From Tieghemostelium lacteum (taxonomy: Eukaryota > Evosea > Eumycetozoa > Dictyosteliales > Raperosteliaceae): a stretch of DNA of 64,000 nt. Numbering within the stretch: the first letter of the stretch is position 1; each line of letters starts with the position of its first letter. The DNA lies in the NCBI GenBank assembly GCA_001606155.1, contig LODT01000037.1, positions 868,001-932,000 of the forward strand. Reading direction: 5' to 3'. This document shows, one piece after another, positions 41,785 to 51,965 of this stretch. The notes under the pieces are model-generated. The model was not told where the DNA came from, made no database searches, and saw only the letters and a list, made by a program, of their open reading frames with translations. The position numbers and the translations under genes are program-made.

Positions 41785-43299
41785 TTAATTATATTCAGAG
41801 GATATTAAATGTTCAGTTAGAAGGTTTTGGAATGATTTAGATGGATTAAATGAGATTTGTAAATTGAAAATTAATGGATTTTGTTGTATTAGATTTTTAA
41901 TGGATAAATATTGTTCACTGTCTTTTTCTAGTTTTAGGTCCAGAGCAAGGAAAGAAAATGACAATATTCTGTTGTTTTGTTGTAAGATATTCAAGAGAAT
42001 TCCAAAATCTTGTTTACTTTTGAGAGGTGTTATAGTGTGATTTAAAGATTTCAATGAAAAGTCAGTAATGTATTGATTGGCGATCAAATCACTGGACAAT
42101 TGTTGTAGTAGATTTTCAGTATTGGTGACATAACTTGTGGCAAATCTATGAATTGTTGGGTGCTGTAGTTTTAAAAATTGTAATATTACTAGTACAGGAG
42201 CAGTAAATGCAAATTCTAGTTCTTTTAAATGGTTATTACTTTTAATTGCGGTTATGAAATCAATATTAACTGCATTTAAACATCCTGATTTTAGTTGTAG
42301 GATAGAAAAGGGGTGATTTAGGTGGACCAAGTCTATTAAGATCTGCTTAGTTTGAGCAGAATGAATTGAGACTCTATTTAGTGATTTATAGTACATTTCT
42401 ATAGATTTTATATAGTGATTTTGTAGTTCCTTAATGGATATATGGGAGAGACAGTTTGGACCTTTCCAAGCCTTTAGAATATCATCTGAGTGAGTATCAA
42501 CGAAGATAGAGCTGACTGTATTATTGGTAATTTCATCAGTACTATCTAATTGGCCACTTTCAATTGAGTGACTATCAATGGAAAATGTAGTTAAGGTTTT
42601 ATTACTATTCAATAAATCTCTTACTAGTTGTTTAGACATCTTAAAATTACAAAAGTACATACTAAAATTGGTAAGTGTAGTATTTTCACCCAAAATCTTG
42701 AAGAGCAGTGAGGTATCGGTTGAGCCAGAGAGTTTAACTTGATACATAAATAGTGACTTTAGACTAAAGGTTTTTATAGCAATTGCCAGATCATTGGCTG
42801 ATATAGTTTGTGAGTATAATTCTAAGTTCTCAATACCAGAGAACATGCTCCATGGTGGTAATTGTACATTGTCTGAATTAAAAGCATTAAGTGACAATGT
42901 ATCGAATCTGAAATACTTTTGTGCTATATTCCATCTGTTTGTGATGGTATTTGATTTTGATATATCAAAAGCCAATCTACTCATTTCCCATTTATATGGT
43001 GGTTCTTTAAGATCACTGAAAGTTTCTTCAATTTCACTATCTTCAATCTGAGGGCTAATATAAAAAGAGTATCCAGTGACCTTTCTATTTAATAACAGTT
43101 TTAAACGTTTCAATGTGTCTATATCATAGATTTGTAAATCCAAATAGATTTTTACAAATGGTACTACTTTTTCATTCCATTCTCTAGATATAGTTGTAAT
43201 CTTTTCAATTAGTTTAAAAGTACAAGGATCTGTGCTTGGAATTATATCTGATAGTTGGTTGATTATCTTTATATAAATATGATGTTGAAAAATTGTCAT
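41785..43299 (-). CDS. F-box/LRR-like family protein (outlying cluster member)
   Basis: Single exon, 504 residues, starting MTIFQHHIYIKIINQLSDII with the conserved ITTISREWNEKVVPFVKIYL, the family's F-box-like helix 2-3. Irregular LRR units follow (LENLELYSQTISANDLAIAI, NTTLTNFSMYFCNFKM, NKTLTTFSIDSHSIE, NNHLKELEFAF and NRILSFSFLALDL). Same orientation as the four-gene array to its right, from which it is separated only by the small secreted-protein gene. It shares the NKTLT-type repeat core with the array but has the most diverged N-terminus of the five. Confidence 0.78.
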   Translation of the reverse strand: MTIFQHHIYIKIINQLSDIIPSTDPCTFKLIEKITTISREWNEKVVPFVKIYLDLQIYDIDTLKRLKLLLNRKVTGYSFYISPQIEDSEIEETFSDLKEPPYKWEMSRLAFDISKSNTITNRWNIAQKYFRFDTLSLNAFNSDNVQLPPWSMFSGIENLELYSQTISANDLAIAIKTFSLKSLFMYQVKLSGSTDTSLLFKILGENTTLTNFSMYFCNFKMSKQLVRDLLNSNKTLTTFSIDSHSIESGQLDSTDEITNNTVSSIFVDTHSDDILKAWKGPNCLSHISIKELQNHYIKSIEMYYKSLNRVSIHSAQTKQILIDLVHLNHPFSILQLKSGCLNAVNIDFITAIKSNNHLKELEFAFTAPVLVILQFLKLQHPTIHRFATSYVTNTENLLQQLSSDLIANQYITDFSLKSLNHTITPLKSKQDFGILLNILQQNNRILSFSFLALDLKLEKDSEQYLSIKNLIQQNPLIFNLQISFNPSKSFQNLLTEHLISSEYN

Positions 43300-43414
43300 T
43301 GTTTTGAAGTAAGATATTTAAAAAAAAAGTTAATTTTTTGATTATTAAAATAAATATGCTAATTATTAAATTTATTTACATCGATTTGTAATATTTGTTT
43401 TCTTTTCGAAAAGA

Positions 43415-43900
43415 TTACATTTTATAACCACAGGCACCTTTACCAGAGATTGTGAATTCATATTGTCTAGAGTTGGTTGCAGAAATACCACTTGAGATGA
43501 TTGATGGTATAGTTTTATTTGGTACACATAGTAATTTGATTCTGATGATATAGTTCATGTATGAGTTATCAAAATAGGTAAGATAAGCACCACTACCTGC
43601 TGGTGACATTGATGTGAATTCACCAGATTGAACTTGACCTAGTTGTTCAAAATATTTGCAACCAGCCATTCCAGTTGTACCATCATAGGACACACATCCA
43701 TAAGCAGTTTGACATACATTAATTTGACCTTGGTCATATCCAAAGTTCCAAAAGTAACCATTGGGATTATAGGATCCAAAAGATGAGAAATCATATTGAT
43801 ATCCATCAGCAATATAGGTGCAATTGGATAGAGATGTTTGACATTGTACGCTGACAATCATTACAGATAAAAGAGTAATTATAATTGATTTATATGACAT
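43415..43900 (-). CDS. Secreted MRH-like (mannose 6-phosphate receptor homology) protein
   Basis: Single exon, 161 residues. Signal peptide (MSYKSIIITLLSVMIVSVQC) then one domain with about six cysteines: CTYIADGYQYDFSSFG, VCQTAYGCVSYDGTTG, IRIKLLCVPN and FTISGKGACGYK. The opening YxYDFSSF, central VCQ..GCV and closing F.I.G..CG pattern reads as an MRH fold, found in lectins and in lysosomal-sorting and ER quality-control proteins. No membrane anchor, so secreted or lumenal. It lies inside the F-box/LRR-like cluster but is unrelated to it. Confidence 0.7.
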   Translation of the reverse strand: MSYKSIIITLLSVMIVSVQCQTSLSNCTYIADGYQYDFSSFGSYNPNGYFWNFGYDQGQINVCQTAYGCVSYDGTTGMAGCKYFEQLGQVQSGEFTSMSPAGSGAYLTYFDNSYMNYIIRIKLLCVPNKTIPSIISSGISATNSRQYEFTISGKGACGYKM

Positions 43901-44587
43901 TTTTATATATACTAGATATTAGTTGTTATATTAAATTAAGTAGTAGATATTTTAATATTTGATATTGATATTTGTTGTTGTTTTGTTTATATTGATTTGG
44001 ATTATCGATTATCAATTTATACTAAAAGTAAGGATAAAAGAGGATATAACTTCAAATTTAGGACTTTCTAAAATCAGTAAGTATTTCATTATATCTCCTA
44101 CAATAGTAATGTGTGCACGTGATTTGTAATAGTAGGGAAGATAGGATTTAGATTTTTAGTATTAATGGATATCCTAACTCTGAGATTAGATTTACTATTA
44201 CACTAACACTATTATCATATTTTAAAATCCCACGAAACCACACGAAAGAGCACTGTTGACAAGGTCAAAAAATTTAAAAACCAATAAACACACTATTTTT
44301 ACAACCACACCCTTAGATTAATATAAATCTCAAATGAAACCCACTTTGGGATTGATTTTAGCTTTCAAGTAATATCAAAAGTAAAAATGATCATGGCTTA
44401 ATTAAATGAAAATGATAATAGTACTGTACTTTTAGAATGTAAAATAATACATATAAAGCTAAAGCTAGTAAATTGCTAAAATAAACCCAATTCCAAAAAC
44501 ATCTATTCCAATGTTCAAGTGCATTTTTAAAAAAAGAATATCTAAATATACAGCTAGCTTTTTATTATTATTATTATTATAATGATC
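43901..44587. other. Gene-free gap with (TTA)n microsatellite
   Basis: Upstream of the MRH-like gene and downstream of the tandem array. Contains a direct repeat of CACGAAA (44231-44247), CA-rich words (44281-44312), and a TTA microsatellite (44563-44579). No ORF seen. Confidence 0.25.
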
Positions 44588-46105
44588 TTAATTTTGAACT
44601 ATATAATTATTTTTTAAAAGTGAAACTACAGATTGTTCTTTGAATTCAAATAGAGATAGTTGTAATAGTTTGTTGTTATTATTAAATATATTAGTTAATC
44701 TAGATATAATATCTTTTGATAATTTATATCTCAGTAGAATGCTAGGGTAATGAAATTTAGTAATATTGGTATTCTTTTCTAATATTGATAATGCAAAATT
44801 TATCCTTTCTTTTGATTTTCTCTCTTTGGTTGTAAATCTTAATACATTAAATGTAAGTGAATTTAATGTTTGATTTTGAATTAGATCATTGTGGACAACG
44901 GATAGGAAATAACCATTCTCAACAGTACATGTAAGTGATGTAATAGTTGGGTGATTCATTTTTATGATTTTGGCAATCAAATTATTTAGGATCCAACCAA
45001 TTTTTAGTAATGTTAGAGTATTGTTACATGCCAGCGCATCAACAAATTTATCACTGTAGACATTTAACAAATCATTTTCAGAATCAACTTTTAGAGTATG
45101 AATGGAGCTCTTTAACTTTATGATACTGACTAAAATGTTTTCTGTCAATTTATCAGCAGAGTATAGATGCAAACTAGTAAGATTACCAAAATAGTTGTTT
45201 AAAGTGTCAACTAAATTCTTTTGTTGGATTTTGACTTCTGTATGTCTGATTTTGGATGGAATTCTCCAAAATTGAATATAGTCATAATAGGAGAATAATT
45301 TTAGAGTATTGTTGAAAATGTCACAATGTGGACCAACGATCAGTTCACCAGATGGAGTTTCGGGGTCTTCTATATTGGCTACATAGAGTTCAGTTAGACT
45401 CTTATTCTGATTGATTAGATTGATTACAGCTTTTTGGGATGCAGGCCAAAAGAAGTTATAGACGCCCAAATGAAGCATTGTTTTATTCTTGGTTGCAATG
45501 TAATCGTAGAATGGGTCCATAGTACTTTTGATAAATTCATAGGGAGTGGAATGTAGTTGAAAATACATAGGTTGAGTTATTTCTAAAAATTCCATAATTT
45601 CATTAAGAGTAACATTCATATTATGCAACTCTATTTGTTTTAGACCATTGAAATTTGTACCTGAGTATAATGGTAGCTTATCATCAATTTTATAGTTTAG
45701 TATAAATTTATCAATATTATGGAAGAATGAGATGTTTCTTATCTTTTCCCACTTTTCCATACAATTATATTCTAGTTCAAATGTTAGTATGGGTTTCGAT
45801 TTACTTTTAGCAAATCTCTCCATTAACTGATCATCAACGAGATCTGATGGCAGTTTCAGTGTAAAACCACTTATATCCAACTCTAACAGTTTGTTAACAT
45901 ATTCCAATTGGTTTTTGTTGTCTTGTGTAATTTTTAAATTGATATTAACAAATTGTACTTTTGGTAATATCTTTTCATTCCACTCTTTACTAATTGATCT
46001 TAATTTTGCAATAAATTGATAATTGATTTGCTTATTATAATAAATGTCTACATTCCCTACTAAATGATTAAGTATTTCAATTATAATATAATTGGGTATT
46101 AACAT
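44588..46105 (-). CDS. F-box/LRR-like family protein, tandem array copy 4 (last)
   Basis: Single exon, 505 residues. N-terminus MLIPNYIIIEILNHLVGNVD and KLRSISKEWNEKILPKVQF form the family's F-box-like motif (PNYxxxEIL...LRxxSKxWN). LRR-like units follow: LKQIELHNMNVTLNEIMEFL, NKSLTELYVANIED, NLTSLHLYSADKLTEN, NTLTLLKIGWILNN and QTLNSLTFNVLRF. The characteristic insert YFQLHSTPYEF in the middle is shared with its two neighbours upstream. The separation from copy 3 is 129 bp. Presumed SCF adaptor or ligand-binding repeat protein; unproven. Confidence 0.82.
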   Translation of the reverse strand: MLIPNYIIIEILNHLVGNVDIYYNKQINYQFIAKLRSISKEWNEKILPKVQFVNINLKITQDNKNQLEYVNKLLELDISGFTLKLPSDLVDDQLMERFAKSKSKPILTFELEYNCMEKWEKIRNISFFHNIDKFILNYKIDDKLPLYSGTNFNGLKQIELHNMNVTLNEIMEFLEITQPMYFQLHSTPYEFIKSTMDPFYDYIATKNKTMLHLGVYNFFWPASQKAVINLINQNKSLTELYVANIEDPETPSGELIVGPHCDIFNNTLKLFSYYDYIQFWRIPSKIRHTEVKIQQKNLVDTLNNYFGNLTSLHLYSADKLTENILVSIIKLKSSIHTLKVDSENDLLNVYSDKFVDALACNNTLTLLKIGWILNNLIAKIIKMNHPTITSLTCTVENGYFLSVVHNDLIQNQTLNSLTFNVLRFTTKERKSKERINFALSILEKNTNITKFHYPSILLRYKLSKDIISRLTNIFNNNNKLLQLSLFEFKEQSVVSLLKNNYIVQN

Positions 46106-46234
46106 TCTGTAATTGTATTCATAATTAAAAAAAAATGATCATTTTTAACCACTTGGATCTATAAAAGAGGATTCAACATTTTTGTTATTTTTAACACCTG
46201 TCACTGTGTAAGAAAAAAAGTAAAAATAATGAAA

Positions 46235-47728
46235 TTAATTTATAATAAATTTATTGTCTAAGAGGGATTTAATCTTTGGAATAAAGCTTGTAAATATATC
46301 AAGTTTCAATAGACTATTATTATTATTAATTAAATTTGAAATTTTAACGAATTTGTCAGTAGGTAAATCATTTTGTGATAGATAGGGGTACTGGAATACA
46401 ATTATATTGTTGTTTTTTTCTAGTATAGAAATGATAGTACTGAGAATCTCTAGGTACAAACTATCTTTTACAAAATTTGGCATGTGTTTACATATCAGTA
46501 CTTTTAAAGTCTTATTCATAATCAAATCATTTTCAACATCCAGTAAAAAGTTATGATTTTCTGGAATGACTATAAGGTTACTAATAGTAGGATGATTTAA
46601 TTTAAAGAACTTTGAGATGAAATCATTATAAGCATGACCTATGTTTAATGATTTCAAATGATTGTTTTGTGATAGTGAATCTATAATTTTTTGATTATAC
46701 AAATCCTTGTAAGAATAGGTTGTATGCACAGTAAGATCTTCAATTGAACAATTTAGTTTAATGATTTCAGATAATAGATGTTGGTTTTCTGTTTTAATAG
46801 TAAAAACAAGTTGTTTAAGATTCTTGAAGTATTTAGGTATCATTTCGAATATCTGAGGTCCAAAATCGAAAAAATCAATTATAGTTAACTTTGAATCGGA
46901 TTTCCAGAGTGGGATCAGAAGTTGGTATGATACTAGTTCAAGTGTGCTATTATGTATTTCCCAGTGAGTTTCAGTATCTACTACTAATGATGTAATTCGA
47001 AATTCTTTAAGAGTCTTATTACAATTTAGAAGATTAATGATAGTTCTCATGGTTGGAAGTACAGTATAATTGTAATTGGATAGATATGTAATGGATTTGT
47101 TTTTTGTGGCTATATGATCAAATAATGAATCTACATGATTATAATTATCATATGTATATGGAGTGGAACGTAATTGAAAATTCTCAGGTTGAATAATCTC
47201 AACATATTTGATAAGCATATTAGGACTGATACCTAAGTTACTTAACTCAATGTGTTTTACACCAATAAACGCGTCAATTGATGGTGGAGAATTGTGATAT
47301 AGGCTGTCAGTGGATCCAAAAATGACAAAGTCAATCAAAAGATTACTATTTCTTATGATATTCCAATGTTCTTCTGGTGTAGATGAAATACCTAAATCTA
47401 ACATAATGCTAACTTTACATTGACTTTTACTTTGTGTCAAATAATCCACAATTTCGCTAAACCATTTGCTATTAATCTCCAGATTAAAACCGCATATTCC
47501 CATACTCAACAGTTTTTTAACAATTCCAAAGTTTCTTCCTTTCTTTAATTTGATGCTTAACTGATTGAATTGTATTCTAGGTATAACATTTTCATTCCAA
47601 TCTTTTGAAATTAATCTTAATTTAGCTATTAACCTTAACTGTATTCTCTCTGCTGCAAATAGTTTTATACCAACTAAATGATTAAATATCTCTATAATGA
47701 TATAGTTTGGAATAGGTAGGTAAGACAT
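46235..47728 (-). CDS. F-box/LRR-like family protein, tandem array copy 3
   Basis: Single exon, 497 residues, starting MSYLPIPNYIIIEIFNHLVG and continuing KLRLISKDWNENVIPRIQF. It shares with copies 2 and 4 the order of motifs: the GICGFNLEI strand after the F-box-like region, VKHIELSNLGISPNMLI, NFQLRSTPYTYDN, NKTLKEFRITSLVV, NHLKSLNIGHAYN, NKTLKVLICKHMP. The near-equal length and even spacing of the motifs indicate duplication rather than convergence. It begins 67 bp after the stop of copy 2, so its promoter must be extremely short or shared. Confidence 0.82.
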   Translation of the reverse strand: MSYLPIPNYIIIEIFNHLVGIKLFAAERIQLRLIAKLRLISKDWNENVIPRIQFNQLSIKLKKGRNFGIVKKLLSMGICGFNLEINSKWFSEIVDYLTQSKSQCKVSIMLDLGISSTPEEHWNIIRNSNLLIDFVIFGSTDSLYHNSPPSIDAFIGVKHIELSNLGISPNMLIKYVEIIQPENFQLRSTPYTYDNYNHVDSLFDHIATKNKSITYLSNYNYTVLPTMRTIINLLNCNKTLKEFRITSLVVDTETHWEIHNSTLELVSYQLLIPLWKSDSKLTIIDFFDFGPQIFEMIPKYFKNLKQLVFTIKTENQHLLSEIIKLNCSIEDLTVHTTYSYKDLYNQKIIDSLSQNNHLKSLNIGHAYNDFISKFFKLNHPTISNLIVIPENHNFLLDVENDLIMNKTLKVLICKHMPNFVKDSLYLEILSTIISILEKNNNIIVFQYPYLSQNDLPTDKFVKISNLINNNNSLLKLDIFTSFIPKIKSLLDNKFIIN

Positions 47729-47795
47729 GGTATTTGTAAAAAATAAAAAAAAAATAGAATTTTAAATTGAATGATCAATAGTTTTATAATTTAAT

Positions 47796-49289
47796 TTATT
47801 TAATTAAAAATATAAATGGACTGCATAAGTCTGTAAGAGTAGTACTGGAGCTTGGTACTACACTAAAAGATAAAAGATGATAATGCTTATTAAATAGGGC
47901 GGATAATCTAAGTTCGAGTGATTTTGGTACAAGGTGAGTTGAATTAAAGTGTAAAAATGGGTAGTTAAAGCTAACCATATATGGTTTTTGTTCTAGAATG
48001 GTTATTACCAATTCAAGAGTTTGTACATTTTCATTGTCTTTGGTGTATGCAGTTAAACCATGAAAGTTATATGAGTGAATGGTGGTATTATTTAGGATAT
48101 CATCTCGAATCACTGATAGAGTTTCTTGAGAGGTTGGTGTAAATGACAAAAGAGTGATAGAAGGATGATTCAATCTTAGAATCCTGGTTACTATTTCGTT
48201 ACTGATTGTTCCAAGATATAGTGATGTAATTTTGTTATTCAGTTTCAGTGAATCTATTATATCATTATTAAATTTAATCTCTGGTGTAGTCAATTTAAAC
48301 TCTTTAAATGAACTGTTTAGTTTGATTACGTCTATAATAAAATCTTGTGACTTTGCGTTTCTTAGTACAAGTGATTGTAGGTTTTTAAAATAGTGTTGTA
48401 CTAGTCTAAGTTCTTCTTCTGCAAAGTTTGCAAAGTTAATTAATTGAATTCTAGATTCACTTCTCCAAAAGGGTAAAAACTCTTCAGAGGAGAACTTTTC
48501 AAGTTTGTTATTGTAAATCTCCCATTTTGTGAGATCCTCTAATTCTTCAGAGTCTTTACTAAAATTAGTTACATAGAGATCCGTTATAGTCCTATTATTG
48601 TTTAGTAAATTGACTATAGCCTTCTTTGTAACTGACCAAAAGTAATTAAAAACTGCAAATTTCTTCATGGTAGTGTTGGTGGTTGCCAAGTAATCGTAAA
48701 GTGGATCCAATGGTTTATTACTGAATCCATAGGGAGTGGAATGCAATCGAAGTATTTCTGGTTTTATATAATCTATATGAGAAATCAGAGTATCTAGATC
48801 GATATTGAGACTCTGTAATTCAACATGTTTTACACCTAAAAACTGCTGAAATAATAGATCAGTAGTTGTTAAGGCCATTGAAGATGGGCGTGCAATATCA
48901 ATGATTTCGACAGGCAATGAATTATCAGTAAGAATTTTATACTGTTCAATATAGTTTGGGTGTTTTGCATCTATATTGGTTCTAATTGATACCACATTTG
49001 ATTTTCCTGATGTTATCATATCAACAAGTTTTTGAGAAATCCATTGAGATGCGATAGTCAAATTAAAACCTATACCAAAATTCATTATTTTCTCTAAGTT
49101 TTCTAGACTTTTATTATTTTCTACTTTATATGTTATATGCTTGAATGATACTTTTGGTAAAATCTTCTCATTCCACTCTTTAGATACTAATCTAAACTTT
49201 TTAACTAACCTATAACTTATATCACTATTAAAATAATGATAATGTGATAAAATATTTAATATTTCTACAATAACATAATTTGGTACCAT
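47796..49289 (-). CDS. F-box/LRR-like family protein, tandem array copy 2
   Basis: Single exon, 497 residues from the ATG of MVPNYVIVEILNILSHYH. A longer open frame reaches 49382 but begins without ATG, overlaps the stop of the upstream copy and adds a hydrophobic stretch absent from paralogues, so the inner start is preferred. Family motifs: KFRLVSKEWNEKILPKVSF, VKHVELQSLNIDLDTLI, EILRLHSTPYGFSN, NRTITDLYVTNFSK, NKITSLYLGTISNEI. With the inner start it is separated from copy 1 by 61 bp and from copy 3 by 67 bp. Confidence 0.82.
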   Translation of the reverse strand: MVPNYVIVEILNILSHYHYFNSDISYRLVKKFRLVSKEWNEKILPKVSFKHITYKVENNKSLENLEKIMNFGIGFNLTIASQWISQKLVDMITSGKSNVVSIRTNIDAKHPNYIEQYKILTDNSLPVEIIDIARPSSMALTTTDLLFQQFLGVKHVELQSLNIDLDTLISHIDYIKPEILRLHSTPYGFSNKPLDPLYDYLATTNTTMKKFAVFNYFWSVTKKAIVNLLNNNRTITDLYVTNFSKDSEELEDLTKWEIYNNKLEKFSSEEFLPFWRSESRIQLINFANFAEEELRLVQHYFKNLQSLVLRNAKSQDFIIDVIKLNSSFKEFKLTTPEIKFNNDIIDSLKLNNKITSLYLGTISNEIVTRILRLNHPSITLLSFTPTSQETLSVIRDDILNNTTIHSYNFHGLTAYTKDNENVQTLELVITILEQKPYMVSFNYPFLHFNSTHLVPKSLELRLSALFNKHYHLLSFSVVPSSSTTLTDLCSPFIFLIK

Positions 49290-49350
49290 TACTATAGAGT
49301 ACTTTAAAATAAATAAAAAATCAAGAAAAAATAATATTTTATCAAAAAAT

Positions 49351-50886
49351 TTAATAATAGTTAAATTGAGAGAAGTTGACATTCTCTATAAAGTTATTGT
49401 CTAATAAGAGTTTTAGTTTTGGATCAACTTTTTTAAATAGAGCAATCTTTAATAGTGAGGATGTGCTTCTATTGAAAATGGGTGCAAGTTCCTCAGTTTC
49501 CATATATAGATATGGGTAATAAAATTCAGTGATATTGGTATTCTTCTCTAGAATTTGAGTGATTATTTTAAACATTGTATTTGCTTCCTCACCAAATAGT
49601 TTCAATAGTTTCCTAAATGTTAGCGATTGTATATTCTTGTTGTTCATTAGATCATTTTTGATGTCTGGTAAAATAGAATGATCCTCTGGCACAAAAGATA
49701 ATGAAGTTAAAGAAGGATGATTGCACCTTAAAAGTTGTGAAATGTATCGACTTTGAACTATAGAGTCAATTTGTATAGTTTTAATATATGGATTAGCACA
49801 AGTTGCACTAAAAAACTCACTGTCATTGATAGCAGTGCTTCTGGGGTGAGATAATTGTGGTTTAATTTTAAGAGATTCTAGTGAACCGAATTTCATCAGT
49901 TTTATCATACATTCCAAATTTTTTGGTGTATTTTGAATGGTTAGAGATTTTAGTGATTTATGATAACTTTGTATAACCGTCAACTCATTCAAATCAAGGT
50001 ATGGAATCTCCATCTCTTGTAACTTGGATTCACACCTCCATCGCATAGGTATATTTCTGGATTTTTGAGTATTTAGAATTTTTACAGTTTTGTTGGTGAT
50101 GCTGAATTCTTGATTATTACTGGCCATATCATCATTACAATATGCATTCAATGTGATATCAGTAAGAGTCTCATTGGTATTTAAAAGCGTCACTAGTGAA
50201 CTGAAATTTCCCATTACACTTTTATTATGACCACTATCAAACAGTAATCTCTGAAGAGATTTATTGGTGCTTAGGTACAGGTAGAAAGGGTCTAGATTAT
50301 GTGAAGTGTGTAGATCATCATATTCATTGTACAATGACAGTTCCTCTAGTTGAATTATATCAATAGAGTGTATTAACAAGTTAATTTCCAGTTGAAATTT
50401 ATACAAATGCAAATGTTTTATAGATTTGAAAATATGGGGTGAAACACTTTTAAAAAGGTAACCACTTAAATATACAGTATCAAGTCCAGGTAAGTTTTTA
50501 TAAATAGCTACGAAATTCTCTAGATCTTGACCATCTGTTTCTACTTTTAGTAGATTTACATTTGATATTGTACTACTGTTTTTCAGTAATTGTATTAGTT
50601 CATCATCTACAACCATTTCACTAATGAAAAATTGTAATCCACCAACACCCATTAACAATAGTTTTTTGAGTTTATCTCTTTCATGTATATTAGATATACT
50701 CCAACACTTTTCACTCCATGAATGTTTAAGATTTCTAAAGTGCACTTTTGGTATTACCTTTGAATTCCAATCTTTGCTAACCAGTCTAAACTTTGCAATC
50801 AATCTAAGATAAAAAGTCATTCCATTTGTGTAATTATACCCAAACAATTGATTTAAAATCTCTGAATATATATAATTAGGTATCAT
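49351..50886 (-). CDS. F-box/LRR-like family protein, tandem array copy 1 (first)
   Basis: Single exon, 511 residues. MIPNYIYSEILNQLFGYNY and KFRLVSKDWNSKVIPKVHF are the F-box-like region. It is the most diverged of the four in the middle: it lacks the LHSTPY-type motif of copies 2-4, having LEELSLYNEYDDLHTSHN there. Later units are typical (NETLTDITLNAYCN, HKSLKSLTIQNTPKN, NKNIQSLTFRKLLKLF, NTNITEFYYPYLYM). The position at the 5' end of the array and its divergence suggest it split off first. Confidence 0.82.
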   Translation of the reverse strand: MIPNYIYSEILNQLFGYNYTNGMTFYLRLIAKFRLVSKDWNSKVIPKVHFRNLKHSWSEKCWSISNIHERDKLKKLLLMGVGGLQFFISEMVVDDELIQLLKNSSTISNVNLLKVETDGQDLENFVAIYKNLPGLDTVYLSGYLFKSVSPHIFKSIKHLHLYKFQLEINLLIHSIDIIQLEELSLYNEYDDLHTSHNLDPFYLYLSTNKSLQRLLFDSGHNKSVMGNFSSLVTLLNTNETLTDITLNAYCNDDMASNNQEFSITNKTVKILNTQKSRNIPMRWRCESKLQEMEIPYLDLNELTVIQSYHKSLKSLTIQNTPKNLECMIKLMKFGSLESLKIKPQLSHPRSTAINDSEFFSATCANPYIKTIQIDSIVQSRYISQLLRCNHPSLTSLSFVPEDHSILPDIKNDLMNNKNIQSLTFRKLLKLFGEEANTMFKIITQILEKNTNITEFYYPYLYMETEELAPIFNRSTSSLLKIALFKKVDPKLKLLLDNNFIENVNFSQFNYY

Positions 50887-51061
50887 TTTTTATTATTGTG
50901 TGACGTCAAAATAAAAAAAATAAAATAAAATCTTTATCCTGAAGGAAACTGAAGTTGTAGTATCGACATCAGTGAATAATTAAAGTCAAATTCATATCAT
51001 TATTAAATAAATTCTTAATAGTACATAGTTTAGATAATCAATGTGAGATAATGAGTTTATC

Positions 51062-51649
51062 TTAATCTTTTAATAAGATTCCTACAATTTTACCAACATT
51101 GATACCAAATGAGGTGTATGAACCTTTCTTTTCATCGGCAATTGCATCTTTGAAATAGTCAGTCAAATCATGAGAATGATGGAAAATGTTAACTAATTCC
51201 TTAATGATAACTTCAATAACACCAGCATCACCTTCTTCCAATTTGGATGCCAATGATTTAATTTCACTAACAAATTTGGTGACACCACATTCCTCATAGA
51301 TGATTGGAACCTCAACCAAAGCCTTTCCAAAATCTTTCATTCCATCTAAAATGTCATGAGCTGATTTTGCATCCATACCATGATCAATTGATTCATAAGC
51401 ACTCTTGAAATCGTCAATTGTGTGAGTTGTATCTTGAATACATGTTTTAGCGTGTGAGCTAACTGTGAACTATAAAAATTTTTAATTAATCCACTGTTTA
51501 ATAAAGAAGATTGATCAAATCTATATACCTACCTCTAAACCTTCAACAACTCCTAATAAAAAGTCACCTAAATCTTTTGAAGATTGGACTGAAGCATTGC
51601 AACATGCTAAAACAGCTAGTAATACTACAATTGTAATTTTAAAATTCAT
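51062..51649 (-). CDS. Small secreted helical protein
   Basis: Exons 51533-51649 and 51062-51469; the 63-nt intron (GTAGGT...TATAG) is phase 0, 174 residues. Signal peptide MNFKITIVVLLAVLACCNAS, then an all-helical acidic protein (SSKDLGDFLLGVVEGLE; HTIDDFKSAYESIDHGMD; EGDAGVIEVIIKELVNIFHH). It has few cysteines after the signal (CIQD, ECGV). No family recognised; dictyostelids have many such small secreted proteins, some developmentally regulated. No membrane anchor. Confidence 0.75.
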
Positions 51650-51965
51650 TGTGGATATAAAAATAATAAATAACTAAAATAAAAAATCAAAATTTATAAA
51701 ATCTGTGGTATCAGAGGCCCCATTGCCCAGTGAAACTTTTGGGATTTAAGTAAAATTTGATTTTTTTTGATTTTTTTTTCTTTTTTGACTCTTTACACCA
51801 ATTTGAAATTTATAAATAAAATAAAATTGAAATAATAATATGGGTTGGTTGAAATATATTGATTCAAACAAAAATAAAAATATTGGAGTAGATCATGAGA
51901 TATTATTATTTCAAATATAAATAATTTATTTGATATTTGATATATTTAAAAATTAAATAAATATG
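51650..51965. other. Intergenic gap
   Basis: 316 bp upstream of the small secreted protein gene. AT-rich with T-runs (51763-51785) and one less AT-rich word (GAGGCCCCATTGCCCAGTG, 51714-51732). Nothing else seen. Confidence 0.2.

Noticed and set aside
47796-49382. Longer start for array copy 2 with a hydrophobic N-terminus
   Set aside because: The longer frame has no ATG at its start, overlaps the upstream gene's stop and lacks a counterpart in paralogues.
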